Origin: Pseudomonas sp. PH1b
GTDB taxonomy: Bacteria > Pseudomonadota > Gammaproteobacteria > Pseudomonadales > Pseudomonadaceae
Assembly: GCF_000633395.1 (NCBI RefSeq)
Contig: NZ_AYMU01000010.1
Coordinates: forward strand, 268,695-332,694
Direction: 5' to 3'
DNA: 64,000 bases
Below are positions 41,487-50,292 of the stretch, piece by piece; the first letter of the stretch is position 1, and each line of letters begins with the position of its first letter. The notes below the pieces were generated by a model that saw only the letters and a program-made list of their open reading frames with translations, made no database searches and had not been told where the DNA came from. The position numbers and the translations under genes are program-made.

Positions 41487-42827
41487 TCAGAACTCGTGAT
41501 CGGCGTTGTCCGGGTTCAGGTCGCTGATGCCCAGCTTGCCTGCGGCCTGTTCGATCGAACCGGTCTGCTTGACCAGGGCGGCGATGGCGTCGCGCACGAT
41601 CTGGTTGCCCGATTCGTTGCCGGCGGCGATCAGCTGGTCGTAGTGCTCACCCTTGTTGGCGTGGTCGACCATGACCTGGATCTTGGCTTCGGTAGCGGCC
41701 AGATCGGCTTTCAGGGCGGCATCGGCGGCCGGGTCGGCCTTGGCCACCAGGGACGACAGGCTGGCGCCGGTCATCTTGCTGCCGTCGGTACGGGTGTATT
41801 CGCCCAGGTAGACGTTGCGAATGCCCTTGGCATCGTAGAAGTGCGAGTTGTGGGTGTTGTCGCTGAAGCAGTCCTGCTCGTCTTCTGGGGAGTTGGCTTC
41901 CAGGGACACCTTCATCCGCTCGCCCGCCAGTTCGCCCAGGGACAGGCTGCCCATGCCGAACAGCATCTTGCGCAGGCCGGTTTCAGCCGGTTCGGCTTCC
42001 AGGGTGGCGCGATAGTTGTCGGCCACGTCGGGCTTCCAGTTGCCGACCATTTCTTCCAGGTCGTTGACCAGCAGTTGAGTCACCGCCTTCAAGTAGGCAC
42101 GACGACGATCGTTGTGGCCGCCGGTGGCGCCGGCGCCTTCCAGGTAGTCGGACGCCGGACGGGCGCCGGCACCAGGACCGGTACCGTTGAGGTCCTGGCC
42201 CCAGAGCAGGAATTCGATGGCGTGGTAGCCCGTGGCGACGTTGGCCTCGGCACCGCCCAGCTCATTGAGGCTGGCGAGTTTTTCCGGGGTGATGTCTTTC
42301 ACGTCGACCTTGTCTTCGCCGACCTGGATCTCGGTGTTGGCGATGATGTTGGCGGTGGCGCCGGGGTTGCCCAGGGCATGCTCGTAGCTCTTGTCGACGT
42401 AGTCGATCAGGCCTTCGTCCAGGGGCCAGGAGTTCACCTGGCCTTCCCAGTCGTCGATGATGGTGTTGCCGAAGCGGAACACTTCACTCTGCAGGTAAGG
42501 CACACGAGCGGCGACCCAGGCGGCCTTGGCGGCCTTCAGGGTGTCGTCGTTGGGCTTGGCGAGGAAGGCATCGATGGCGGTTTGCAGGGTTTTCGCGGTG
42601 GATTCGGAGTCGCTGTAAACGGCGAATACCATGTCGGCGTAATGCGCGACTACGGCCTTGGCCGCGGTTTCGTCGACCTTGCCGGCAGCGTCAGTGGCTG
42701 GGGTGGCAGTGCTGGCAGCCGGGGTCGGCGCTTGAGCGGCAGCCTTGTCGTCTTTGCCTTCGCCACAGCCGGCGAGGGAAATAGCGATGGCCAACAGACT
42801 GGCGGTAGCCAGAGGCATACGAATCAT
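41487..42827 (-). CDS. icmP: Imelysin-family lipoprotein, IcmP-like
   Basis: I use the ATG at 42827-42825, which has AGGA eight bases upstream; the ATG nine bases earlier overlaps that site. The 446-residue precursor has a lipobox LAGC (Cys21) and a low-complexity Ala/Pro/Thr linker. The imelysin domain follows, with the intact GxHxxE motif GYHAIEFLLWG (His202, Glu205). P. aeruginosa IcmP was described as an insulin-cleaving outer-membrane metalloproteinase. Related EfeO/IrpA proteins bind iron. It is preceded by a perfect palindrome at 42885-42911 and followed by its own terminator. Confidence 0.9.
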   Translation of the reverse strand: MIRMPLATASLLAIAISLAGCGEGKDDKAAAQAPTPAASTATPATDAAGKVDETAAKAVVAHYADMVFAVYSDSESTAKTLQTAIDAFLAKPNDDTLKAAKAAWVAARVPYLQSEVFRFGNTIIDDWEGQVNSWPLDEGLIDYVDKSYEHALGNPGATANIIANTEIQVGEDKVDVKDITPEKLASLNELGGAEANVATGYHAIEFLLWGQDLNGTGPGAGARPASDYLEGAGATGGHNDRRRAYLKAVTQLLVNDLEEMVGNWKPDVADNYRATLEAEPAETGLRKMLFGMGSLSLGELAGERMKVSLEANSPEDEQDCFSDNTHNSHFYDAKGIRNVYLGEYTRTDGSKMTGASLSSLVAKADPAADAALKADLAATEAKIQVMVDHANKGEHYDQLIAAGNESGNQIVRDAIAALVKQTGSIEQAAGKLGISDLNPDNADHEF

Positions 42828-42884
42828 GGCGAACATCCTGCTTCGAGAGGGGAGTGGACGGCGCGGGGGCGCGCAAAAACTGCG

Positions 42885-42911
42885 ACATAATGCGAAAGAT
42901 TTGCATTATGT
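42885..42911. promoter_or_regulatory. Perfect 27-bp palindrome upstream of icmP
   Basis: ACATAATGC (42885-42893) and its exact inverse GCATTATGT (42903-42911) flank a 9-nt spacer GAAAGATTT. It lies 58 bp upstream of the icmP start. The inner AATGCGAA..TTTGCATT resembles degenerate Fur boxes but not the full 19-bp consensus. It is likely a repressor operator for the imelysin cluster; Fur is the first candidate. Confidence 0.6.
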
Positions 42912-42989
42912 GTAAAGGGTTGTGCTTGTAAATATTTCTTATTCAACAGGGGGCTGCGCTGGGTCAAGGCGATCAGCGCAAGGCCACTG

Positions 42990-45041
42990 TCAGAGGATCG
43001 CTGCATTGCTGCGCTGCGCCTGTTTCAAGTAGGCGCTCAGCTCCCGTGCAGGCAGGGGTTTGCTGTAGTGGTAGCCCTGACCTTCATGGCAGCCTTCGGC
43101 GATGATGTAGGCCTCCTGCTCGACGGTTTCCACGCCCTCGGCGATCACCTGCATGCCCAGGCTTTTACCCAGTTGGATAATGGCCCGCACGATGGTTGCA
43201 TCGTCATCGTCGTCGAGCAGGTCCTGGACGAAGCTTTTGTCGATCTTGATCTTGTCCAGGGGCAGGCTTTTCAGGTAGCTCAGGGACGAATAGCCGGTGC
43301 CGAAGTCGTCGATGGCGATCAGCGCACCGGAGCGACGCAGGCTCAGCAGGTGCTGGGCAGCGGTGCTGATGTCTTCCATCAGGCCGGTCTCGGTGACCTC
43401 CAGCTCCAGGCTGCGCGGTGGCAGGCGGTAGATCTGCAGCAGGTTGTTGACCACCCGCGGCAGTTCGGCGTGGTGCAACTGCACGGTGGACAGGTTGACG
43501 GCCATGCGCAGGTCGCTGAAGCCCATGTCGTGCCATTCGCGCAATTGACGGCAGGCCTGGTCCAGCACCCATTCGCCGATGGCGATGATGGTGCCGTTCT
43601 GCTCCGCCAGCGGTATGAACAGGTCCGGCGGCACCAGGCCGTGTTCCGGGTGCTGCCAGCGCAGCAGCGCCTCGACACCCACCACCCGGTGGTCGCGGTA
43701 GCTGATCTGTGGCTGGTAGACGAGGAAGAACTGTTCCCGGGCCAGGGCCTCGCGCAGGTCCTTTTCCAGTTCCCGGCGGCGGCGCATCTCACTGTCGACG
43801 CTGGCGATGTAGAACTGATAGCGATTGCGCGATCGGCTCTTGGCCAGGGTCATGGTCTGCTCGGCTTTCTGCAGGAGTTTTTCCGTGCTGTCGCCGTCTT
43901 CCGGGAACAGGGTGATGCCGATGGTGGCGCGCAGGCGGATTTCCTGGTGGTCGAGGGCGAAGGTGGCCTCCAGGTCATCGAGAATGCTCTGGGCCAGTTC
44001 CGCGGCCTCATAAGGCTGTTCGATATCGGCCTGGACCAGGGCGAACTGATCGCCCCCCAGGCGTGCCAGGGCACCGAGGCGGCCGCTGTGGCCACGCAGG
44101 CGGTCGGCCAGGGCCAGCAGCAACTGGTCGCCGGTCTGATAGCTGAATTGTTCGTTGATGCCCTTGAAATCATCCAGACCGACACACAGCACCGCGACCC
44201 GACGCTGCAGGCGCCCGGCGTCCACCAGGATCTTGTCCAGTTGCTGTTGCAGTTGCTGGCGGTTCGGCAGGCCGGTCAGAAAGTCGTACTGGGCCATGCG
44301 CAGCAGGCTGTTCTCCGCTTCATGACGCAGATGGGTGTTGCGCTCGATGGAGGCCAGCAACTGGTTGGCGGTATTGATCCAGATCCCCAGTTCGTTCTTC
44401 TCGTGGCCCTTGAGCAGGGGCAGTTGGTGCTCGCTGGGGCGGTCGGGGTTGATGGTGGTCAGGTGTTCGATGATCCGTGACAGCGGCTTGGTCAGCAGCC
44501 AGTGATAGACCAGGTACAGCACCAGGCCCATGGCCAGGGCGCGCAGGACTCCGGAAACGAAGATGATCACCGAACTGACGATGAATCCCTGGCCGTAGGT
44601 GGCGGTGTCGAGCGTGATGCTCAGGTCGCCGTAATACTCGCTGTAGGGGCCCCTCCCCACCAGTTGCGTGGTGAAGGTGCGTTCCTGGCCGAGGATCAGG
44701 TCGGTCAGCCAGCGGCTGGAGGATTTTTGCAGGTCGCGGGATTTCTCCGCGAGCATGGTTTCATTGGGATGGCCAATGGAGGCCATGCGCACCGCATCAT
44801 CCTGGAACAGGCCTTCGATGACTTGCATGCCCATTTCCCGGTCCAGGCTGTAGACCGCCTGTGTCGATGGGTCGCGAAACATATCGAGAATGCGCTGGGC
44901 ATCGTTAGCGACCGCCTGCCGAGTCTTGTAGGCATCGAAGACGATCTGGGCGCAGCTCAGAACCACGCCCACTATGAGTGCCGACAGCAGCACAACCCGG
45001 AGCAACTTCACCGACAAGCTGTTTTTGAGTTCCAGCTTCAA
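42990..45041 (-). CDS. bifA: c-di-GMP phosphodiesterase BifA (degenerate GGDEF plus EAL)
   Basis: The 683-residue inner-membrane protein has an N-terminal helix (MKLELKNSLSVKLLRVVLLS), a periplasmic segment and a second helix near residue 180. HAMP-like, GGDEF and EAL domains follow. The GGDEF motif reads RLGGDQFALVQ, so cyclase activity is not expected. The EAL domain is intact: VGVEALLRWQ, ETGLMEDIS and DDFGTGYSSLSYL. BifA hydrolyses c-di-GMP and represses biofilm while promoting swarming. Sequence and position beside sodB match P. aeruginosa bifA as I recall it. Confidence 0.93.
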   Translation of the reverse strand: MKLELKNSLSVKLLRVVLLSALIVGVVLSCAQIVFDAYKTRQAVANDAQRILDMFRDPSTQAVYSLDREMGMQVIEGLFQDDAVRMASIGHPNETMLAEKSRDLQKSSSRWLTDLILGQERTFTTQLVGRGPYSEYYGDLSITLDTATYGQGFIVSSVIIFVSGVLRALAMGLVLYLVYHWLLTKPLSRIIEHLTTINPDRPSEHQLPLLKGHEKNELGIWINTANQLLASIERNTHLRHEAENSLLRMAQYDFLTGLPNRQQLQQQLDKILVDAGRLQRRVAVLCVGLDDFKGINEQFSYQTGDQLLLALADRLRGHSGRLGALARLGGDQFALVQADIEQPYEAAELAQSILDDLEATFALDHQEIRLRATIGITLFPEDGDSTEKLLQKAEQTMTLAKSRSRNRYQFYIASVDSEMRRRRELEKDLREALAREQFFLVYQPQISYRDHRVVGVEALLRWQHPEHGLVPPDLFIPLAEQNGTIIAIGEWVLDQACRQLREWHDMGFSDLRMAVNLSTVQLHHAELPRVVNNLLQIYRLPPRSLELEVTETGLMEDISTAAQHLLSLRRSGALIAIDDFGTGYSSLSYLKSLPLDKIKIDKSFVQDLLDDDDDATIVRAIIQLGKSLGMQVIAEGVETVEQEAYIIAEGCHEGQGYHYSKPLPARELSAYLKQAQRSNAAIL

Positions 45042-45343
45042 AGGGCTATTCCTTGTTCCGTGCGTGTAGCGTCAAGTTGCCATGAGTATTGGCAATCCCG
45101 TGATGGCCGTCAAAGTGACATTAATGCCGAGGACAGGACGTCTGCGGGCCAGGCCCGGGTGATCAGAATCAGGATTGCGTCAGCTGTGGATAGTGTGTCG
45201 GTAGCGACGCCTTGCAACTTGAGGGGCGGCGTTGTTTTTACCTGCAATGAATCTTAGCGCGTCAGGTGGGCGGGACAAGATCCCGGCTTTGCTTCAGGCA
45301 AAAAAAACCCGGCCAGGCCGGGTTTTTTGTACTGCAAACGGGC
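45042..45343. other. Intergenic region bifA-sodB
   Basis: The bifA promoter should lie within the first 150 bp. Near the sodB end is the sodB terminator (45307-45323). Nothing else recognisable is present. Confidence 0.4.
45307..45323 (-). terminator. Terminator of sodB
   Basis: ACCCGGCC (45307-45314) and GGCCGGGT (45316-45323) form the stem. A-tract to the left and T-tract to the right make it usable on either strand; it lies 21 bp past the sodB stop. Confidence 0.85.
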
Positions 45344-45940
45344 TTAAGCGACGAAGTTCTTGCCTTCGAACTGCTCGGCCACGAATTTCCAGTTGACCAG
45401 GTTCCAGAACGCTTCGACGTACTTAGGACGAACGTTGCGGTAGTCGATGTAGTAGGCGTGTTCCCAGACGTCGCAGGTCAGCAGCGGAGTGTCGCCGCTG
45501 GTCAGCGGGTTGCCGGCGCCGATGGTGCTGGCCAGGGCCAGGGAGCCGTCAGCCTTTTTCACCAGCCAGCCCCAGCCGGAACCGAAGGTGCCAACCGAAG
45601 TCTTGGTGAATTCTTCTTTGAACTTGTCGAACGAACCGAAGGCTGCGTTGATGGCTTCAGCCAGTGCACCGGTAGGTTGGCCGCCGGCGTTTGGCGCCAG
45701 GCAGTTCCAGTAGAAGGTGTGGTTCCAGACCTGTGCCGCGTTGTTGAAGATGCCGCCCGACGAAGTCTTGACGATCTCTTCCAGAGTCTTGCCTTCGAAC
45801 TCGGTGCCTGGCACCAGGTTGTTCAGGTTCACGACGTAGGTGTTGTGGTGCTTGTCGTGGTGGTATTCCAGGGTTTCCTTGGAAATGTGCGGCTGCAGAG
45901 CGTCGTGTGCATAGGGCAGCGGCGGCAATTCGAAAGCCAT
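45344..45940 (-). CDS. sodB: Superoxide dismutase, iron type
   Basis: The ATG at 45940-45938 gives 198 residues (MAFELPPLPYAHDALQPHIS). Metal ligands of the Fe/Mn family are visible: His27 (EYHHDKHHNTYV), the WNHTFYWNCL histidine, and the DVWEHAYYIDYRN Asp and His. The residue pattern AAQVWNHTFYWNCLAP and GSGWGWLV is that of FeSOD rather than MnSOD. It is cytoplasmic and detoxifies superoxide. In pseudomonads sodB is favoured by iron sufficiency. It stands alone with its own terminator. Confidence 0.96.
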   Translation of the reverse strand: MAFELPPLPYAHDALQPHISKETLEYHHDKHHNTYVVNLNNLVPGTEFEGKTLEEIVKTSSGGIFNNAAQVWNHTFYWNCLAPNAGGQPTGALAEAINAAFGSFDKFKEEFTKTSVGTFGSGWGWLVKKADGSLALASTIGAGNPLTSGDTPLLTCDVWEHAYYIDYRNVRPKYVEAFWNLVNWKFVAEQFEGKNFVA

Positions 45941-46116
45941 GATGATTCTCCTAATCAGGTCAGTTGCGGTGAGCGCAAGGCCAATCACGGGCGGCCAGAC
46001 AAGCGCCGGGGAGTTTGTACTCTTTGCGGCGCAGGGTTCGGATCATAGCACCGGGGGTGCGGCATAACCACGCAACAACTGTGTGGGATAGAGGTTCCAG
46101 AGCCTTTTGGAATAAG

Positions 46117-46719
46117 TTACGCGGCGCTGATCAACTGCCAGGCGACGCTGAACATCATCACCGCCACCAGCAGGTCGAGGATCCGCCAGGTACTCGGGCG
46201 TGCCAGCCACGGAGCCAGCCACGCGGCCCCCAGGGCCAGGGTGAAGAACCACAGCAGCGAAGCGCTGGCAGCCCCCACCACGTAGGCGCCGGGCTCGGTC
46301 TGCTGCGCCCCCAGCGAGCCGATCAGCAGCACGGTGTCCAGGTACACGTGAGGGTTGAGCAGGGTCACCGCCAGGGCGCTGAGCATCACCGCACGCAGGG
46401 AGCGCACGGCCTGTCCCTCGCCCTGCTGCAGGCTCTGTCTGGAGCAGGCCCGACGCAAGGCCTGGGCGCCGTACCAGATCAGGAACGCGGCGCCTCCCCA
46501 GCGTGCCACCGCCAGCAGCATCGGGCTCTGGGTCAGCACGGTGGCCAGGCCGAACACCCCGGCGGCCACCAGCAGCGCATCGCAGGTGACGCACAGCGCC
46601 GCCACCGGCAAATGATGTTCACGGCGCAGGCTCTGGGCCAGGACGAAGGCATTCTGAGTGCCGATCGCCATGATCAGGCCGGCGGCCACCAACAGGCCGT
46701 TTACATAGCTTTGCCACAT
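46117..46719 (-). CDS. argO: LysE/ArgO-family amino-acid exporter
   Basis: The ATG at 46719-46717 follows GAGGAG and lies two bases after the ACT-domain gene, giving 200 residues. It has five to six membrane helices and the LysE-family start GLIMAIGTQNAFVLAQSLRR, with LLNPHVYLDTVLLIGS in the middle. Such exporters remove excess arginine or lysine. Its unit is divergent from an ArgP-like LysR regulator, the same pairing seen for argO in other bacteria. Substrate is inferred from that. Confidence 0.88.
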   Translation of the reverse strand: MWQSYVNGLLVAAGLIMAIGTQNAFVLAQSLRREHHLPVAALCVTCDALLVAAGVFGLATVLTQSPMLLAVARWGGAAFLIWYGAQALRRACSRQSLQQGEGQAVRSLRAVMLSALAVTLLNPHVYLDTVLLIGSLGAQQTEPGAYVVGAASASLLWFFTLALGAAWLAPWLARPSTWRILDLLVAVMMFSVAWQLISAA

Positions 46720-46721
46720 GA

Positions 46722-47126
46722 TCACTGCTCCTCGCCGGCGGCCAGTTGTTGCAGCACCTGCATGGCTCGCGCGGCATCCGCCTGGCCGACAAACAGGTGG
46801 TCGTGGTAGTAGCCGGCGATCACGTTGCAGCTGATCCCGGCCTGGCCCAGGGCCCCGGCAAAGGCCGCGGTCAGGCCCACGGCTTCCAGGGCCGAATGCA
46901 CGTTGAGGGTGATCCAGGCGGCGACGTAGTCGTAGCTCAGCCCCAGGCGCTCGGCCTGTTCGCGCAGGATGATCACGGTCAGCCCCTCGCGCTCGTGAAA
47001 GCTGCCCAGCACATCGCAATCGCGCAGCAGACTGCGGTCGGTGATGGAGCAGAACACATACTCGCCGTCATTGAGCTGCGGGCTCATGCTGCGCAGCAGG
47101 GTTGCGAGGGAGGTTTCACCAGCCAT
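46722..47126 (-). CDS. ACT-domain protein (DUF2241-like)
   Basis: The ATG at 47126-47124 starts MAGETSLATLLRSMSPQLND, giving 134 residues. Two ACT-like modules are suggested: EYVFCSITDRSLLRDCDVLG with GLTVIILREQAERL, and WITLNVHSALEAVGLTAAFA with GISCNVIAGYYHDHLFV. ACT domains bind amino acids. Directly upstream of the exporter gene (2-bp gap), it is likely a small sensor or modulator of the exporter unit. No enzyme domain is attached. Confidence 0.85.
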   Translation of the reverse strand: MAGETSLATLLRSMSPQLNDGEYVFCSITDRSLLRDCDVLGSFHEREGLTVIILREQAERLGLSYDYVAAWITLNVHSALEAVGLTAAFAGALGQAGISCNVIAGYYHDHLFVGQADAARAMQVLQQLAAGEEQ

Positions 47127-47237
47127 GAAGAAAATCCTTGAACGAAGAGGCATGAACGAACGCTTGATGCTGGCTATTTTCAGGTTTCAGGCGGTATAAG
47201 AAAAACCAATAGTGCTGATCACTCATTAGGAAAACTG

Positions 47238-48137
47238 ATGTTCGACTACAAGTTGCTCTCGGCGCTGGCCGCAGTGATCGAGCAGGCAGGATTCGAACGC
47301 GCGGCCCAGGTGCTGGGGTTGTCGCAATCGGCGATTTCCCAGCGCATCAAACTGCTGGAGGCCCGGGTCGGCCAGCCGGTGCTGGTGCGGGTGACGCCGC
47401 CGGCGCCCACCGAAATCGGCCGGCGCCTGCTCAACCATGTGCAGCAGGTGCGCCTGCTGGAGCGGGACCTGCAAAGCCTGGTGCCGGCCCTGGATGAGGA
47501 GGGCTTGCCGGAGCGCCTGCGCATCGCCCTCAACGCCGACAGCCTGGCCACCTGGTGGGCCCAGGCCGTGGGCGACTTCTGCGCCGAGCATCAGTTGCTC
47601 CTGGACCTGGTAGTCGAGGACCAGACGGTAGGTCTCAAACGCATGCGTGCCGGGGAGGTGGCGGCCTGTGTCTGTGCCAGCGAGCGTCCCGTGGCCGGCG
47701 CTCGCAGCCTGCTGCTGGGGGCCATGCGCTACAGGGCCCTGGCCAGCCCAGCGTTCATTGCCCGGCATTTCCCCCAGGGCGTGCGTGCCGAGCAATTGGC
47801 CCGGACGCCGGCCCTGGTGTTCGGCCCCGATGATTTTCTGCAGCATCGCTACCTGGCGTCCCTGGGAGTTGATGGCGGGTTCGAGCATCATCTGTGCCCG
47901 TCCTCCGAAGGCTTCATCCGCCTGACCGAAGCCGGCCTGGGCTGGGGACTGGTGCCCGAACTGCAGGTTCGCGAGCAGTTGCAGCGGGGCTTGCTGGTGG
48001 AGCTTTTACCGGATAAACCCATCGATGTGCCGCTGTACTGGCATCATTGGCGCAATGGCGGACAATTGCTGGGCCTGTTGACCGAGCACCTGGCACGTTT
48101 ATCTGCACAATGGCTGGTGCCCTGGGGGCAGCCGTAA
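47238..48137 (+). CDS. argP: LysR-family regulator ArgP (IciA)
   Basis: The 299-residue protein begins MFDYKLLSALAAVIEQAGFE with a LysR helix-turn-helix (RAAQVLGLSQSAISQRIKLL). A periplasmic-binding-like effector domain follows. The sequence is of the ArgP/IciA subgroup, which activates argO when arginine is present and is silenced by lysine. It is divergently transcribed from the ACT-exporter unit with a 111-bp shared promoter region. In P. aeruginosa a gene named iciA lies at the same place by my memory. Confidence 0.92.
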   Translation: MFDYKLLSALAAVIEQAGFERAAQVLGLSQSAISQRIKLLEARVGQPVLVRVTPPAPTEIGRRLLNHVQQVRLLERDLQSLVPALDEEGLPERLRIALNADSLATWWAQAVGDFCAEHQLLLDLVVEDQTVGLKRMRAGEVAACVCASERPVAGARSLLLGAMRYRALASPAFIARHFPQGVRAEQLARTPALVFGPDDFLQHRYLASLGVDGGFEHHLCPSSEGFIRLTEAGLGWGLVPELQVREQLQRGLLVELLPDKPIDVPLYWHHWRNGGQLLGLLTEHLARLSAQWLVPWGQP

Positions 48138-48147
48138 GCGTCAAGCC

Positions 48148-48197
48148 ACAAGCTGCAACTAGACAGCTTGCGCACTGATTTTTAACTTGCAGCTTGT
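48148..48197. repeat. Inverted repeat between argP and the epimerase gene
   Basis: ACAAGCTGCAA (48148-48158) is exactly inverted as TTGCAGCTTGT (48187-48197). Its CAAGCTGCAAG-type words are different from the GTAGGAGC REP family. It probably belongs to another dispersed Pseudomonas intergenic repeat, and may also act as the argP terminator. Confidence 0.6.
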
Positions 48198-48233
48198 AGC
48201 GCGTAGCTCGTCACTGCTTTCTTAGGAATATTC

Positions 48234-49226
48234 ATGAAAATTCTGGTTACCGGCGCAAGCGGCTTCATCGGCGGGCGTTTCGCTCGTTTTGCCCTTGAGC
48301 AGGGCCTGGAGGTGCGGGTCAACGGACGTCGTGCCGAAGCCGTGGAGCATCTGGTGCGCCGTGGCGCCGAATTTGTCCCGGGCGACTTGAGCGATGCCGG
48401 CCTGGTGCGCGAGCTCTGCCGCGACGTCGACAGCGTGGTGCATTGCGCCGGCGCCGTGGGCCTGTGGGGCCGCTATCAGGACTTCCACCAGGGCAATGTG
48501 CTGGTCACCGAGAATGTGGTCGAGGCCTGCCTCAAACAGCGGGTGCAGCGCCTGGTGCACCTGTCCTCGCCGTCGATCTACTTCGATGGCCGGGATCATT
48601 TGGGGTTGACCGAAGAACAAGTGCCCAAGCGTTTCAAGCACCCTTATGCCGCCACCAAGTACCTGGCCGAGCAGAAGGTCTTTGGTGCCCAGGAGTTCGG
48701 CCTTGAAGTGATTGCATTGCGCCCGCGCTTCGTCACCGGCGCCGGCGACATGAGCATCTTCCCACGGCTGTTGAGGATGCAGCGCAAGGGACGCCTGGCC
48801 ATCGTCGGCAATGGCTTGAACAAGGTCGACTTCACCAGTGTGCACAACCTCAACGACGCCCTGTTTGCCAGCCTGCACGCCAGCGGCTCGGCCCTGGGCA
48901 AGGTCTACAACATCAGTAACGGTGCGCCGGTGCCGCTGTGGGATGTGGTCAATTACGTGATGCGCCAGATGCAGGTGCCGCAAGTCACCCGTTACCGCTC
49001 CTACGGCCTGGCCTACAGCGTGGCGGCGCTCAACGAAGGTTTCTGCAAGCTCTGGCCGGGACGTCCGGAACCGACCCTGTCGCGCCTGGGCATGCAGGTC
49101 ATGCACAAGAATTTCACCCTCGACATCAGCCGTGCCCGGCATTACCTCGGCTATGAGCCCAAGGTCAGCCTGTGGACGGCCCTGGATGAATTCTGCAGTT
49201 GGTGGAAGGCCCAGGACATCCGCTGA
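48234..49226 (+). CDS. NAD(P)-dependent epimerase/dehydratase-like, extended SDR (3-beta-HSD-like)
   Basis: The 330-residue protein begins MKILVTGASGFIGGRFARFA, with the extended-SDR dinucleotide motif GASGFIG. It has VVHCAGAVGLWGRYQDF, a Ser triad stretch LVHLSSPSIYFDG, and the catalytic HPYAATKYLAEQ (YxxxK). The C-terminal part carries substrate-domain features (YRSYGLAYSVAALNEGF, FTLDISRARHYLGYEPK) like 3-beta-hydroxysteroid-dehydrogenase-type and sugar epimerase-type enzymes. Substrate unknown. AGGAA lies upstream of the ATG. Confidence 0.87.
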   Translation: MKILVTGASGFIGGRFARFALEQGLEVRVNGRRAEAVEHLVRRGAEFVPGDLSDAGLVRELCRDVDSVVHCAGAVGLWGRYQDFHQGNVLVTENVVEACLKQRVQRLVHLSSPSIYFDGRDHLGLTEEQVPKRFKHPYAATKYLAEQKVFGAQEFGLEVIALRPRFVTGAGDMSIFPRLLRMQRKGRLAIVGNGLNKVDFTSVHNLNDALFASLHASGSALGKVYNISNGAPVPLWDVVNYVMRQMQVPQVTRYRSYGLAYSVAALNEGFCKLWPGRPEPTLSRLGMQVMHKNFTLDISRARHYLGYEPKVSLWTALDEFCSWWKAQDIR

Positions 49227-49332
49227 AACCAAAGACTGAAGCGAGTTTGCCCGGTGCTCTGCATTGGCTGGGTGAATTAGCGGTTTATACTCGCCGCACT
49301 CAGCCATCACCGCGGTCCAGAAGGGTTGCCCC

Positions 49333-50172
49333 ATGCGTAACGATGCAAACGATGACTTCGATGACGTTCCCAGTCTGCGCGCCGATCCCCTCGACGACGA
49401 TGTCTTCCCCACCAGCAGCGCGGCGCGCGAACGCACCACGGTGCATTCGCGCAGCACACCGCGGGTCAAGGCCAAGGGCCCTGGCACCGGCCCGCTGTGG
49501 GCGCTGGTTGGCGCCTTGTTCTTTGCCTTCATCGGCCTTGCCTGGTGGAGCTTCCAGCAGATTTCGCTGATGGAGCAGCAGCTGGTGGCGACCCAGGAAA
49601 GCTTTGCCAGGATCAGCGAGGAAGCTGCCGGGCGCCTGCAGGACATCTCCGGCAAGGTGGTGGCCAGCCAGACCAATGTCACGACCGACAGCGAGGCATT
49701 GAAGCTGCAGATCAAACAGCTGGAAAGCCGCCTGCAGGACCAGAGCCGGCAGCAGCAGGGGGTGGCAGGGCAGGCCACGGACCTGGACAAGCGCCTGGAG
49801 CAGATGACTGCACAAGCCACCGAGCAACAGGCTGCCAACGCCCTACTGCAAGCTCAGGTGAAGGCCTTGAGCGGCGAGTTGGCAAGCCTCAAGTCGACCC
49901 AGGCCGAGGGCGGCAAGGTCGATGCCCAGCTCAAGAGCCTGAGCGCCGACCTCGCCGCGTTGAAAAAACAGGGCAATCCGGGCGCCGCCATCGAGCGCCT
50001 GGAACAGGACATGATCGTGCTCAAGAGCCAGCAGGACAATCGCCCCACTGGTGCGCAGAACGGTGCCAGCACCGCCGAGTTCGATGCGTTCCGCGGTCAG
50101 GTCACTCGCAACATCAACACGCTGCAAAGCCAGATCCAGAACCTGCAGCAGCAACTCAACGCCCGCCCTTGA
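49333..50172 (+). CDS. Single-pass membrane protein with long coiled coil
   Basis: The 279-residue protein has an acidic N-terminal tail (MRNDANDDFDDVPSLRADPL), one membrane helix (about 54-74, LWALVGALFFAFIGLAWWSF) and a periplasmic coiled coil to the end. The coiled coil is rich in Gln, Leu, Ala and Lys heptads (LKLQIKQLESRLQDQSRQQQ). I recognise no enzymatic domain. Such proteins act as structural or scaffolding factors in the envelope. It follows the epimerase-like gene by 106 bp and may be cotranscribed with it. Confidence 0.82.
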   Translation: MRNDANDDFDDVPSLRADPLDDDVFPTSSAARERTTVHSRSTPRVKAKGPGTGPLWALVGALFFAFIGLAWWSFQQISLMEQQLVATQESFARISEEAAGRLQDISGKVVASQTNVTTDSEALKLQIKQLESRLQDQSRQQQGVAGQATDLDKRLEQMTAQATEQQAANALLQAQVKALSGELASLKSTQAEGGKVDAQLKSLSADLAALKKQGNPGAAIERLEQDMIVLKSQQDNRPTGAQNGASTAEFDAFRGQVTRNINTLQSQIQNLQQQLNARP

Positions 50173-50292
50173 TGGGGCACGCCCTCCCGCCTGCTGTAAG
50201 GGAGGGCGCCCCGGCCAAAGCCCGCTGAATGTTCACCCATCTCCTGCAGCCGTCTACGCTCTTCAAACGCCAACAAGAACAAGGAGCGGGCG

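Noticed and set aside
48222..49838. A 538-codon minus-strand frame spanning the epimerase and coiled-coil genes
   Set aside because: It crosses an intergenic gap opposite two well supported plus-strand genes and has no family features.
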